Assembly: GCA_900313615.1 (NCBI GenBank)
Contig: OMRP01000008.1
Span: 1-64,000 of the forward strand
DNA: 64,000 nt
From: an uncultured Prevotellaceae bacterium
GTDB taxonomy: Bacteria > Bacteroidota > Bacteroidia > Bacteroidales > Bacteroidaceae
Direction: 5' to 3'
A program made the position numbers and the translations under genes. How positions within the stretch are numbered: position 1 is the first letter of the stretch; every line of letters begins with the position of its first letter. Below, piece by piece: positions 15,830 through 25,016 of the stretch. Below the pieces are notes generated by a model. It was not told where the DNA came from and searched no databases. It saw only the letters and a program-made list of their open reading frames with translations.

Positions 15830-16423
15830 ATGTCTATCTCAAAAACCAGACAAAAACTTGTTGATGTGGCACGACAGCTCTTCGCTAAGAATGGTATCGA
15901 AAGTACTACCATGAACGATATTGCCGTGGCTTCAGGTAGAGGACGACGCACCTTATACACCTATTTTAAAAGTAAGGACGACGTCTACTATGCGGTCATA
16001 GAATCGGAGTTGGAGCGACTGTCCGATAAAATGGACGAGGTGGCCGCCAAAAAAATCAGTCCACAAGATAAAATCATCGAACTCATTTACACACATCTGT
16101 TCATGATCAAGGAAACGGTGGTGAGGAATGGTAACCTCAGGGCGGAATTCTTCCGCAACATCTGGATGGTGGAGAAAGTTCGGAAAAAATTCGATGAAGA
16201 TGAAATACAACTTTTCCGAAAAGTGTACTCCGACGCAAAAGCGGAGGGGGAATTTGATATCGACGATGTAGAACTGGTGGCTGACATCACTCATTATTGT
16301 ATAAAAGGATTGGAAGTACCTTATATATATGGTCGACTGGGACATGGATTGACCGAGGAAACGAGCAAACCGCTGGTGGCAAAAGTGGTCTATGGCGCCC
16401 TTGGAAAACGGTTCCCCAAATAA
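15830..16423 (+). CDS. TetR/AcrR-family transcriptional regulator
   Basis: A 197-aa protein with the N-terminal TetR helix-turn-helix: a first helix (TRQKLVDVARQLFAKNG), then MNDIAVASGRGRRTLYTYF and KSKDDVYYAVIE. The C-terminal 130 residues are the variable ligand-binding/dimer domain, which does not reveal the ligand. It is followed after 120 nt by fabG on the same strand. Together with the operator-like dyad at its own promoter this suggests autoregulation and possibly control of lipid-related genes downstream, by analogy with FabR- and FadR-type TetR proteins. That link is inference. Confidence 0.9.
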   Translation: MSISKTRQKLVDVARQLFAKNGIESTTMNDIAVASGRGRRTLYTYFKSKDDVYYAVIESELERLSDKMDEVAAKKISPQDKIIELIYTHLFMIKETVVRNGNLRAEFFRNIWMVEKVRKKFDEDEIQLFRKVYSDAKAEGEFDIDDVELVADITHYCIKGLEVPYIYGRLGHGLTEETSKPLVAKVVYGALGKRFPK

Positions 16424-16449
16424 GATGCATAATCCACCCTCAAACAATA

Positions 16450-16520
16450 GCGTCATCAATAGCTAAAAAGCTATAAATACTATAAAAGCTATAAATACTA
16501 TAGAAACTATATAACTCATA
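16450..16520. repeat. CTATA-type quasi-repeat spacer
   Basis: The spacer before fabG consists largely of degenerate units around CTATAAA / CTATAGA at 9-12 nt intervals. Similar spacers occur before glyA (about 49750-49800) and before the Lrp gene (about 53866-53998). No terminator or gene is evident. Confidence 0.55.
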
Positions 16521-16543
16521 AATTCAATAACAAACTCAAAAAC

Positions 16544-17290
16544 ATGGGATTACTACAAGGTAAAACGGCACTCATCACTGGTGCCGCACGTGGTATCGGT
16601 AAAGCGATAGCACTGAAATTTGCAGAAGAAGGAGCCAATGTGGCCTTCACCGATTTGGTCATCGACGAGAATGGAAAGGCTACCGAAGAAGAGATAGCGG
16701 CCAAAGGGGTGAAAGCGAAAGGATATGCCAGCAATGCGGCTGACTTCGCACAGACAGAACAGGTGGTAAACCAGGTGAAGGAGGAATTTGGTGCCATCGA
16801 TATACTTGTCAACAATGCAGGAATCACCAAGGATGGATTGATGATGCGTATGTCTGAAGCGCAATGGGATGCCGTCATCGCAGTGAACCTGAAGTCGGCA
16901 TTCAACTTCATCCATGCCGTGACACCTATCATGATGCGCCAACGCAGCGGTTCCATCATCAACATGGCTTCTGTGGTCGGTGTTCATGGAAATGCAGGAC
17001 AGGCAAACTACGCTGCTTCAAAAGCGGGACTTATTGCTCTGGCAAAGAGTATAGGTCAGGAGATTGGTAGCCGTGGCATCAGGGCCAACGCCATCGCTCC
17101 GGGATTCATCGACACGGCCATGACACAGGCTCTGCCTGATAATGTGCGTCAGGAGTGGATACAGAAAATACCTCTCCGTCGCGGTGGTACAGTCGAAGAT
17201 ATCGCCAACGTGGCTACATTCCTCGCTTCCGACATGTCGTCGTATGTCACGGGACAGGTGATACAGGTCGACGGTGGAATGAACATGTGA
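16544..17290 (+). CDS. fabG: 3-oxoacyl-[ACP] reductase
   Basis: A 248-aa short-chain dehydrogenase of the fatty-acid synthesis cycle that reduces 3-oxoacyl-ACP with NADPH. The cofactor motif TGAARGIG (12-19), NNAG (90-93), Asn115 and the catalytic Ser143-Tyr156-Lys160 (MASVVGVHG ... NYAASKAG) are all present, as is the C-terminal SSYVTGQVIQVDGGM. Length is typical. It overlaps the pseudouridine synthase start by one base (TGATG), so the two are translationally coupled. It is cytoplasmic. Confidence 0.94.
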   Translation: MGLLQGKTALITGAARGIGKAIALKFAEEGANVAFTDLVIDENGKATEEEIAAKGVKAKGYASNAADFAQTEQVVNQVKEEFGAIDILVNNAGITKDGLMMRMSEAQWDAVIAVNLKSAFNFIHAVTPIMMRQRSGSIINMASVVGVHGNAGQANYAASKAGLIALAKSIGQEIGSRGIRANAIAPGFIDTAMTQALPDNVRQEWIQKIPLRRGGTVEDIANVATFLASDMSSYVTGQVIQVDGGMNM

Positions 17291-17970
17291 TGCAAGTCGT
17301 TTACGAAGACAACCATATCATCATCGTACACAAAGACAGCGGCGAAATCGTCCAAGGTGATAAAACGGGCGATAAACCGTTGGTGGAGACGGTGAAAGAT
17401 TACATCAAAGCGAAGTACAACAAGCCGGGGAATGTTTTCCTCGGCGTTGTACATCGGTTAGACCGGCCTGTGGCCGGCCTTGTCGTATTTGCGCGTACGT
17501 CAAAAGCGTTGACTCGTCTCAACGAGATGTTCCGCAAAGGGGAGGTGGAAAAGAGGTATTGGGCGATTACAGCAAAGTGCCCGGAGAACGATGAGGGCGA
17601 CTTGGTGCATTGGCTAGTGCGCAACGAGAAGCAGAATAAGAGTTATGCCTATGACCGTGAGGTGCCGAATGCGAAAAAAGCTCACTTGCACTACCGCGTC
17701 ATGGCTCATTCGGACCATTATCACCTCATAGAGGTGAGGCTTTTCACGGGCCGACACCACCAGATTCGTTGCCAATTGGCAAAAATGGGTTGCACCATCA
17801 AGGGTGACTTGAAATATGGGGCGCCACGGAGTAATCCGGACGGAAGCATATCCTTACTCAGCAGGTACATGCAATTCATACATCCTGTTAGCAAACAAAC
17901 CATAACCGTTACTGCTCAACTGCCTGTCGATGCGCTTTGGCAAGCATTGGGAAGGGCTGCAACTAAATAA
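17290..17970 (+). CDS. RluA-family pseudouridine synthase
   Basis: A 226-aa RNA pseudouridine synthase. The start at 17290, overlapping the fabG stop, is chosen because MQVVYEDNHIIIVHK is the usual family start; a longer frame from 17155 lies inside fabG. The catalytic loop VHRLDRPVAGLVVFART carries the essential Asp, and RLFTGRHHQIRCQL is the conserved second motif. There is no S4 domain, so the size and layout resemble short RluA-type enzymes rather than RluC/RluD. The exact rRNA or tRNA target cannot be told. Confidence 0.92.
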   Translation: MQVVYEDNHIIIVHKDSGEIVQGDKTGDKPLVETVKDYIKAKYNKPGNVFLGVVHRLDRPVAGLVVFARTSKALTRLNEMFRKGEVEKRYWAITAKCPENDEGDLVHWLVRNEKQNKSYAYDREVPNAKKAHLHYRVMAHSDHYHLIEVRLFTGRHHQIRCQLAKMGCTIKGDLKYGAPRSNPDGSISLLSRYMQFIHPVSKQTITVTAQLPVDALWQALGRAATK

Positions 17971-17978
17971 CTGTGTCA

Positions 17979-20057
17979 ATGCGTAGTAAATGGATAGCGA
18001 CCTTTCTTGCTGTTCTCTCTGCTTTAGGGGCATGGGCACAGAATGATATTATACAGCGACAGGACACGTTGGATGAGGTGGTGGTTGTGTCACAGTCGGC
18101 ACGTCAACGGATTGATGAGGTGCAGATTGGTGTTGAGAAAATAAGTGTTACTACTTTGGCAAAAGTGCCGGCGCTCTTTGGCGAGAAAGACATCATCAAG
18201 AGCATACAGCTGCTGCCGGGCGTGAAGAGTGAAAGCGAAGCGTCGGGAGGTTATCACGTGCGTGGCGGAACGTCATCACAAAACCTCATATTGCTGGATG
18301 GGGCAACGATTTACAATGCGGGACACCTCATGGGACTGTTCTCAACGTTCAACGATGATGCGCTGGGAAACGCTTCGCTATACAAAGGACTTCAACCGGC
18401 GGCATTCGGAGGTGCCACGTCGTCGGTGTTTGACATCGATACCCGGGTGGGTGACAACCAACAACGGCATTTCAGTGGTACGATAGGATTGCTGTCTGCC
18501 AAGATTATGGCGGAGGGACCCATCAAGAAAGGACAATCGTCGTATCTCGTAACGGCACGAAGGTCGTACCTTGACTTGTTCCTCAAGACAACAAATAAAT
18601 ATCGTAACAATACGCTCAATTTCTACGACTTGAACCTGAGATTCAATTTTAGGCTCAGCCCGAAAGATATATTGGCGTTATCTCTTTTTAGGGGACGTGA
18701 CAACATGGGGGTTGAAGAGGTGATGGACATGAAATGGGATAACACCACAGCTACGCTGAGTTGGGCGCACGATTTCAATGATAAATTACGGGCCAACACA
18801 CAAGGGGTGTTCTCCAACTTCCACAATGACACGGGCGTCGAATTTCTTCGACAGGCTTATGACATGACGGGCTATATTCGACATTTCACGCTCCGACATA
18901 GGCTGGTGTGGACGCCAACTCAACGACATACCATCGACTATGGGGTGGAGTCTACTTATCTGCAAGTGCAGTCGGCCGAGTGGGATGTCAACGCTTTGCA
19001 CCAAAGGGAAAGACGCTATGCGTGGATGAACGGCTTTTGGGCAAGCGATAATGTGGACATTGTCCCAGGGCGATGGTTGCTGTCGATGGGTCTACGTCTA
19101 GACCTCTTTTCGGTGCTCGGTGGCTCTCCTTACTATCAACTTGACGACCAAGGGGATATTATTCAAACAACACATCCCAAAAGCGGTAGTGTCGTGAAAA
19201 CGTATGTGGCGCTTGAACCGCGCTTCAGCATGAAGTGGACAATCAATCCGCAAAATACCGTGAAAATAGGATACAGCCGCACATCACAGCATATACATGC
19301 CATCAGAAATAGTAGTATGTCGATGCCGTTCGATAGATTCACCATGTCAAGCAATATCCTGAAACCACAGTTGGCCGACCAGGTGGCTGTGGGATGGATG
19401 GGGATGACGGAGAGGGGGGACTACGACTTCTCTGCCGAGGCTTACTTTAAGTCGATACGTAATGTGTACGACTATCGCGATGGCAAATCCTTCTCTTCGG
19501 AAATAGAGATAGAAAGGTTGCTCTTGGGGGGAAAGGGTAGGGCGTATGGCCTTGAACTGTGCGCTCATAAAAATACGGGAAGACTGACGGGATGGGCTTC
19601 CTATACGCTCTCATGGTCGGAAAACAAGATAGAGGGCATCAATGGGGGAGAATGGTACACAGCCTCCAACGATCGACGTCACGACATCGCCATAGTTGCT
19701 TTATACCAATTGTCCACACAATGGGAACTCTCGGCAACGTGGAGATATAACACGGGACAGGCTCTAACGGCACCCAGCGCAAAATATGAGATTGATGGCA
19801 CCACATGGTATTATTTCGCTGAACGAAATGGATACCGCGCACCGGCTTACCATCGACTCGACATTGGGGTGACATATACCAAAGAACTGTCGCGTGCCAC
19901 CCGCATCTGGACTTTTGGGTTGTATAACGCATACGGACGTTACAATCCCTTTACCATCCACTTCGAAGACGATGACAAAAAACCGTCTGGCTCAAAGGCG
20001 GTGCTAACAGCGCTCTTCGGCATCGTTCCTTCTGTCTCATTCACATTGAAATTCTGA
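17979..20057 (+). CDS. TonB-dependent outer-membrane receptor
   Basis: A 692-aa receptor. I place the start at ATG 17979 (signal peptide MRSKWIATFLAVLSALGAWA); a GTG two codons upstream is also possible. The mature protein starts with a TonB-box-like DTLDEVVVVSQ, then a plug domain with SIQLLPGVKSE, YHVRGGTSSQNLILLDGA and the usual plug end. The rest is a 22-strand-type barrel ending in SVSFTLKF. It lacks the CarboxypepD_reg domain that many Bacteroidota receptors carry. It is followed 2 nt later by a DUF4249 lipoprotein, a frequent partner of this receptor class. The substrate is unknown. Confidence 0.9.
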   Translation: MRSKWIATFLAVLSALGAWAQNDIIQRQDTLDEVVVVSQSARQRIDEVQIGVEKISVTTLAKVPALFGEKDIIKSIQLLPGVKSESEASGGYHVRGGTSSQNLILLDGATIYNAGHLMGLFSTFNDDALGNASLYKGLQPAAFGGATSSVFDIDTRVGDNQQRHFSGTIGLLSAKIMAEGPIKKGQSSYLVTARRSYLDLFLKTTNKYRNNTLNFYDLNLRFNFRLSPKDILALSLFRGRDNMGVEEVMDMKWDNTTATLSWAHDFNDKLRANTQGVFSNFHNDTGVEFLRQAYDMTGYIRHFTLRHRLVWTPTQRHTIDYGVESTYLQVQSAEWDVNALHQRERRYAWMNGFWASDNVDIVPGRWLLSMGLRLDLFSVLGGSPYYQLDDQGDIIQTTHPKSGSVVKTYVALEPRFSMKWTINPQNTVKIGYSRTSQHIHAIRNSSMSMPFDRFTMSSNILKPQLADQVAVGWMGMTERGDYDFSAEAYFKSIRNVYDYRDGKSFSSEIEIERLLLGGKGRAYGLELCAHKNTGRLTGWASYTLSWSENKIEGINGGEWYTASNDRRHDIAIVALYQLSTQWELSATWRYNTGQALTAPSAKYEIDGTTWYYFAERNGYRAPAYHRLDIGVTYTKELSRATRIWTFGLYNAYGRYNPFTIHFEDDDKKPSGSKAVLTALFGIVPSVSFTLKF

Positions 20058-20059
20058 AT

Positions 20060-20950
20060 ATGGCCATGGATAAAGTCTTTTCTTCACGGTGCATCGTCAT
20101 TTGGCTCATGGCTCTCTCTCTCTTGGTGGGATGCGAGAAGGAAATCGACATCGATTATCATGAGATAGAGCCTATCATGGTGGTGGAGGGCGTACTGACG
20201 AACGAAGACCTGAATGTCACCATTACTTCGTCGCGCTCTATGGAGAACCCAAACAAAGAATTGTATATCACGAATTGTTTGGTGACAGTCTCTTCTGATG
20301 AAGGATGGGAAGAAGCATTGGTTTATGATGAGTCAAAACATGCTTACCGCTCGCCATCGGGCAGGGTGGGCTCATCAGGACATACTTACCAACTGCGTAT
20401 CGTGAACCAAGGGAAGGAATATGTGGCTTCTTCGTTCATGCCACAGCCTTCTGACATAACTGCCACGCGTTTCTTTTGGATGACGGTGCTTGACGAACGG
20501 TTTTTGGCGTACGATGTTCTGGCAACAGACCCGCAACCTGAAGAGAGAAACTATTTTTGGTATCGTTTCTTGCGCAACGATACCGTATATCGATGGAATG
20601 CTTTCGACGACAGGGGATGTCCTCCGGGAGCAATCTTCCGTGAGGTACTGTGCATGACGGAGACCATGGCGGAGGAAAACAAAGAAGAAGACCACGAGCA
20701 TATACTGTATGAGGGCGACAAGATGTATTTTGAACTCTACTCCATCGACCGCGCATCGTACGAATACTTCCAATCTCTTGCCATGAGTTCGAGAACAGGG
20801 TCAAACCCCAAAGGCAATATCAATGGTGGATGTCTCGGATTCTTTACGGCAGCCTATGTGTCGCATATTCCGCCTTTCTTCTTCACTTTCGAAGGAATTG
20901 AGGAATGGGATAAAGAAACATTCTCATTTCCAATTGTTTCTGACAACTAG
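20060..20950 (+). CDS. DUF4249 lipoprotein
   Basis: A 296-aa lipoprotein: the N-terminus has a hydrophobic segment and lipobox (LSLLVGC, Cys at about residue 25). The mature part (EKEIDIDYHEIEPIMVVEG then NEDLNVTITSSRSM) is typical of DUF4249, including beta-strand-rich first half and the later IDRASYEYFQSL region. In Bacteroidota these proteins sit next to TonB-dependent receptors and are presumed outer-membrane surface partners, analogous to SusD-type lids, though no ligand is established. It ends the fabG-pseudouridine synthase-receptor run, with a strong terminator at 20978. Confidence 0.85.
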   Translation: MAMDKVFSSRCIVIWLMALSLLVGCEKEIDIDYHEIEPIMVVEGVLTNEDLNVTITSSRSMENPNKELYITNCLVTVSSDEGWEEALVYDESKHAYRSPSGRVGSSGHTYQLRIVNQGKEYVASSFMPQPSDITATRFFWMTVLDERFLAYDVLATDPQPEERNYFWYRFLRNDTVYRWNAFDDRGCPPGAIFREVLCMTETMAEENKEEDHEHILYEGDKMYFELYSIDRASYEYFQSLAMSSRTGSNPKGNINGGCLGFFTAAYVSHIPPFFFTFEGIEEWDKETFSFPIVSDN

Positions 20951-20977
20951 GAATGAGAATGCTTCTTTTTATTTTAT

Positions 20978-21015
20978 CCCCAATCGGTCATTAGCAGTCT
21001 AATGACCGATTGGGG
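20978..21015. terminator. 16-bp palindromic terminator
   Basis: A perfect 16-bp stem, CCCCAATCGGTCATTA / TAATGACCGATTGGGG, with a 6-nt loop GCAGTC, followed by TTTTT. It separates the DUF4249 gene from the convergent OPT transporter gene. One arm recurs alone at 51166-51180. Confidence 0.88.
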
Positions 21016-21050
21016 TTTTTCACCCTCCCTCGGGAGAGTAGGGGTGGGGC

Positions 21051-23039
21051 TTATTTCTTTTTCTTTTTTGTTGCCCAAATGAAGTAGCCTATCAACAGGA
21101 TATAGGCACCTAGGGCGCATAGTTCTGACAGACTGTTGGCCAACCATTCTTTGTTCACCAGGTCTACGCCTGCAAAACGCAGCAAGGCACTCACAACGCC
21201 CATCAAGGCACCACCAGCAATAAATCCGCTGGCAATCAATGTGCCTTTCTCGCCACGCTCCTTATTCTCTTCTTCATTCTTGGAACGGGTGGTCACATAC
21301 CAATTGATGCCGCCGCCAACCAACAGGGGGATGTTCAGTTCCAAGGGGATAAACATACCAAGTGCGAAGGGTAGGGCGGGAACCTTGCATAACGTCAGCA
21401 CAATGGCCAAGGCGGCTCCAATGCCGTAGAGCAGCCACGGAGCTCCCACACCATTCATCAATGGATCGATCACGGCAGCCATGGCATTGGCCTGGGGAGC
21501 GGCTATCTCACCACCGGCAAAATCGTAGGTGGCATTGAGCAAAATCATCACACCGCCTACTGTAGCAGCACTCACCAAAGTACCAAGGAACTTGTATTTC
21601 TCCTGCACCTTGGGGGTGGTGCCCAACCAATAACCAATCTTCAGGTCGGTAATGAACGAGCCGGCAACGGAAAGAGCGGTACATACCACACCTCCCATAA
21701 TCAGGGCGGCTACCATACCAGCGGTGCCTTTCAAACCAACGGCCACCATCACTACCGAGGCAAGAATCAGAGTCATCAGAGTCATACCACTAACGGGGTT
21801 GCTACCTACGATGGCGATGGCATTGGCGGCGACAGTGGTGAAGAGGAATGCAATGACCGTAACCAACAGGATGCCGACAACGGCAAACAAGATGTTGCCG
21901 TCCATTACGCCCAACCAGAAGAATACAAAGGTTATCAAAATGGTCAGGATGGCACCGATGGCGATAATCTTAAATGACAGGTCGCGCTGCGTGCGCTGCA
22001 CTTCTTCGATGCTGCCGCCCTTGCCCTTCATCTCTTTCGAGGCCAATGATACGGCACCCTTGATGATGCCCCATGACTTGATGATACCGATGATGCCCGA
22101 CATGGCGATGCCGCCGATGCCGATGCTCTTGCCGTAATTCTTAAAAATGGCTTCGGGACTCATGGCTCCGACGGTGTCGGTAATCGATGGATCCCACATA
22201 TTCAATACCTGGTCGTGGAATACCCAGCCCATCACGGGAACAATCAACCACCATACGGCCAATGAACCGAGACAGATGATGAAGGCGTATTTCAAACCAA
22301 TGATATAACCCAAACCTAAGACGGCGGCACCAGTGTTCACCTTGAACACCAACTTGGCTTTCTCGGCTATCGTCTCACCGAAACCTATCATACGGGTAGT
22401 CACCACTTCGTTCCACCAACCGAAGGTGGCAACGATGAAGTCATACAGACCACCTACCAGTCCGGCTATCAACAACGGCTTGGCTTGGTTGCCACCCTTA
22501 GCTCCGGAAATGAGCACTTGGGTGGTGGCGGTAGCCTCCGGGAAGGGGTATTTGCCGTGCATGTCCTTCACAAAATATTTTCGGAAGGGGATGAGAAACA
22601 GAATGCCGATGATACCACCCAACAATGACGAGAGGAATACTTTCTCAAACGAGGCGGTCATCTCGGGATATTTGGCTTGCAAAATATAGATGGCGGGAAG
22701 CGTGAAAATGGCACCAGCAACCACGGCACCCGAACAGGCGCCGATACTCTGGATGATAACATTTTCGCCCAATGGGTTATGGTTCTTGCGGAGCGTCGAC
22801 ACACCCACGGCGATGATGGCAATGGGGATGGCGGCCTCGAACACCTGACCGACCTTCAGTCCCAAATAAGCAGCCGCGGCACTGAACAATATGGCCATAA
22901 GGATACCCCAGGTTATCGACCAACCGTTGGCCTCGGCGTATGTCTTTTCGGGCGACATCACCGGGCGGTACTCCTCTCCCTCTTTCAGTTCCCGAAACGC
23001 ATTGTCGGGCAACTGCATCATTTCTTTCTCTTCTTTCAT
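21051..23039 (-). CDS. OPT-family oligopeptide transporter
   Basis: A 662-aa polytopic inner-membrane protein of the OPT family. Evidence includes the N-terminal LKEGEEYRPVMSPE segment, SITWGILMAILFSAAAAYLG, the signature-like LGGIIGILFLIPFRKYFV followed by GKYPFPEATA, and repeated hydrophobic segments to the C-terminus (about 14-16 spans). OPT proteins take up oligopeptides or metal chelates using the proton gradient; bacterial members are poorly characterised and the substrate cannot be inferred here. It is a single-gene unit in convergent orientation to the DUF4249 gene. Confidence 0.92.
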   Translation of the reverse strand: MKEEKEMMQLPDNAFRELKEGEEYRPVMSPEKTYAEANGWSITWGILMAILFSAAAAYLGLKVGQVFEAAIPIAIIAVGVSTLRKNHNPLGENVIIQSIGACSGAVVAGAIFTLPAIYILQAKYPEMTASFEKVFLSSLLGGIIGILFLIPFRKYFVKDMHGKYPFPEATATTQVLISGAKGGNQAKPLLIAGLVGGLYDFIVATFGWWNEVVTTRMIGFGETIAEKAKLVFKVNTGAAVLGLGYIIGLKYAFIICLGSLAVWWLIVPVMGWVFHDQVLNMWDPSITDTVGAMSPEAIFKNYGKSIGIGGIAMSGIIGIIKSWGIIKGAVSLASKEMKGKGGSIEEVQRTQRDLSFKIIAIGAILTILITFVFFWLGVMDGNILFAVVGILLVTVIAFLFTTVAANAIAIVGSNPVSGMTLMTLILASVVMVAVGLKGTAGMVAALIMGGVVCTALSVAGSFITDLKIGYWLGTTPKVQEKYKFLGTLVSAATVGGVMILLNATYDFAGGEIAAPQANAMAAVIDPLMNGVGAPWLLYGIGAALAIVLTLCKVPALPFALGMFIPLELNIPLLVGGGINWYVTTRSKNEEENKERGEKGTLIASGFIAGGALMGVVSALLRFAGVDLVNKEWLANSLSELCALGAYILLIGYFIWATKKKKK

Positions 23040-23156
23040 ATTGTGATTCTAAATGATATATCTTTTATGTTGTTCTACGATTTCATGTCACTCCGTTGCC
23101 AGAATATTTATGTCCTTTATTTTTCTAATTTTTTAATTATTTAATTTTTTAATCTT

Positions 23157-23477
23157 TTAATTCTTCAAGTATTTCCACCAGGCAAAATGCTTTCGTTTCT
23201 TCAGGTACTCCAAATCGTGCATATGCCTATACGCCTCTCGCTCAAAACTAATGTTGAAATAGGCGTTACCACGTTTGAACAGGCGAATAAACCATTCTAT
23301 CACATACCACAGGTAGAATCCAATCACTAGCATCTCAAGCATTTGGTAGGTGTGGATGCGCTCATGGTTCACTAACTGTGGTGTCAAGCGTGTGTCGGGA
23401 TGGCAAAAAAGCATCCCAAACAGGTTCATCGCATCGAAACGCTTAAACGGGATATACTTATTGCGGATAATTTTCAT
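23157..23477 (-). CDS. Small HExxH-motif protein, putative metallohydrolase
   Basis: A 106-aa protein. I use the ATG at 23477 because the -7 box TAACTTTG (23486-23493) sits only 8 nt upstream, so the longer open frame to 23594 would begin before the promoter. The sequence has the zinc-protease motif HERIH (His38, Glu39, His42) followed by TYQMLEML, a hydrophobic segment (VIGFYLWYVIEWFIRL), and then ISFEREAY with Glu residues that could be the third ligand. I recall similar small proteins in Bacteroidota, usually annotated hypothetical. The hydrophobic segment suggests membrane association. Confidence 0.8.
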   Translation of the reverse strand: MKIIRNKYIPFKRFDAMNLFGMLFCHPDTRLTPQLVNHERIHTYQMLEMLVIGFYLWYVIEWFIRLFKRGNAYFNISFEREAYRHMHDLEYLKKRKHFAWWKYLKN

Positions 23478-23485
23478 TTGCCCGA

Positions 23486-23515
23486 CAAAGTTACGGAAAA
23501 AATCCTTTTTTTCAA
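23486..23515 (-). promoter_or_regulatory. Promoter of small HExxH gene
   Basis: Minus-strand -7 box TAACTTTG at 23486-23493 with a TTG at 23513-23515, 19 nt upstream. The predicted start site is only a few nt before the ATG at 23477. Confidence 0.6.
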
Positions 23516-23555
23516 GGTTTGTCAATGAAAAAGCGTTATTTCTCGCTTTTTTTCG

Positions 23556-23563
23556 TAATTTTG
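23556..23563 (+). promoter_or_regulatory. -7 element of DUF3298-like gene
   Basis: TAATTTTG 20 nt before the ATG at 23583. No TTTG at the usual spacing. Confidence 0.5.
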
Positions 23564-23582
23564 CAACCACCACACAAAAAAC

Positions 23583-24254
23583 ATGAGTATGCAAAAAAGT
23601 AAATTCTACATATTGACCTTCTTCTTGCTGCTGACGAATACTGCTTTTTCACAGTCATTCCTCAACACACGCGACTATTCTGTCAAGCGTACGCCATCAC
23701 AGCAGAAGGCTTTTTCCGCAGAGATTGAATATCCAATATCGGGAGGGCAGAGAGATGTCATCACCAACATACGCGCATGGGTATGTGATATCCTTGATGT
23801 GCCACACCGTGATTTCTCCGATGCCAATGTGCTTTTGCGCTTAGCGGCGGATTCTTTCTTAGTAAATGGACACGGACAACGGGAAGTGAAAATCGAACGC
23901 ACCTATGAAGATGAACGGTGCGTCACTTTCCAAGCATGGATAACCGACAAAGATGATGAGACATGGCACTCGGCCGATTGCGCATCGTTCAACAAAGAGG
24001 ACGGACACCGCATCACACTCGATGAGATTTTTAATTGCGACGAGGCACAGATAAAACAACTCATGTGGCAGTATCGTGGCGACCTTAAACTGGATGTGGA
24101 TGCTCCAGAAGGACTACTTCCCGTTAACGCTGGCTTCACCGATGGGTGGGTCATCGTCATCGGACCGGCTTACCACCGCACGGGAGCGGAATTTAAACTC
24201 CGTTACATGAATATCTTGGAATACCTCAAGTCTGACTACTCGGGATACTATTGA
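23583..24254 (+). CDS. Exported DUF3298-like protein
   Basis: A 223-aa protein with a signal peptide (MSMQKSKFYILTFFLLLTNT then AFSQ). The mature region (FSAEIEYPISGGQRDVITNI) and the later DGHRITLDEIFNCDEAQIKQ resemble the DUF3298/RsiV-like fold, which is often found in exported or lysozyme-sensing proteins. Assignment is by pattern only and moderately sure. The start could also be the second ATG at 23589. It lies divergently from the small HExxH gene, with a -7 box at 23556. Function unknown. Confidence 0.7.
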   Translation: MSMQKSKFYILTFFLLLTNTAFSQSFLNTRDYSVKRTPSQQKAFSAEIEYPISGGQRDVITNIRAWVCDILDVPHRDFSDANVLLRLAADSFLVNGHGQREVKIERTYEDERCVTFQAWITDKDDETWHSADCASFNKEDGHRITLDEIFNCDEAQIKQLMWQYRGDLKLDVDAPEGLLPVNAGFTDGWVIVIGPAYHRTGAEFKLRYMNILEYLKSDYSGYY

Positions 24255-24373
24255 AAGGTTTAGGCCCATCATACATCTTCTAACCTCTCCGAAAATATAA
24301 TCCCCTCGTATTAAAAACACGAAGATATCCTTGCCTCTCTCAATACCTTCATAATACCCTTAATTATCAAATA

Positions 24374-24976
24374 ATGAAACAACAGTTTATACAAATGCTC
24401 CGCGATACAAAACGCGAAGGAATGGATAATGTCATCGATTATCTCGAGAAAGCAAATTTCTTCGAGGCTCCTGCATCTATGCGTCGACACCTGTCACAGC
24501 CTGGTGGACTCATGGAACACTCCATGAATGTGTGCCGCATGGCGTTGGCTTTGCGTGAAAAAGTGCTTGAAATGAGACCGGAACTGGACAAACGGCTGCC
24601 TGAAGACAGCGTCATCATCTGCGCATTGTTGCATGACCTATGTAAAGCGACCCTCTACAAAACCGTGAAAAAATGGAGAAAAGATGAGAACGACCATTGG
24701 GAGACGTATGATGCTTATGATACCGACTATAGCCTCTTCCCCGTAGGGCACGGAGAGAAATCGGTCATCAACCTCCTGCGTCTCGGACTGAAACTCAACA
24801 GCGACGAGATTCTGGCTATACGGTGGCACATGGGCCCTTGGGATATGCCTTTCCAAAGTTACGACATCAAACAGAGCTATTCTGAATCGAACAACCGCTT
24901 TCCGCTAGTGTCGCTTATCCATTCGGCTGACAATATGGCGACCTTCCTACTTGAATCCGACGAGGCAATCGATTGA
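24374..24976 (+). CDS. HD-domain phosphohydrolase
   Basis: A 200-aa cytoplasmic protein with an HD metal-dependent phosphohydrolase core: His49 (LMEHSMNVC), His87-Asp88 (ALLHDLCKA), His126 (VGHGEKS), a further His in IRWHMGPWD and Asp in IHSADNMAT. HD proteins cleave phosphate esters, often of nucleotides or second messengers; the substrate here is not clear. There is no partner domain. It precedes the M6 metalloprotease gene by 40 nt on the same strand, perhaps by chance. Confidence 0.85.
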   Translation: MKQQFIQMLRDTKREGMDNVIDYLEKANFFEAPASMRRHLSQPGGLMEHSMNVCRMALALREKVLEMRPELDKRLPEDSVIICALLHDLCKATLYKTVKKWRKDENDHWETYDAYDTDYSLFPVGHGEKSVINLLRLGLKLNSDEILAIRWHMGPWDMPFQSYDIKQSYSESNNRFPLVSLIHSADNMATFLLESDEAID

Positions 24977-25016
24977 TATCGACACCCTAAGTGGATGCTC
25001 AATCACCTTTAATAAT

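Noticed and set aside
23583..24254. Possible anti-sigma factor RsiV orthologue
   Set aside because: Only weak DUF3298-like similarity, no transmembrane anchor and no sigma-factor gene nearby.
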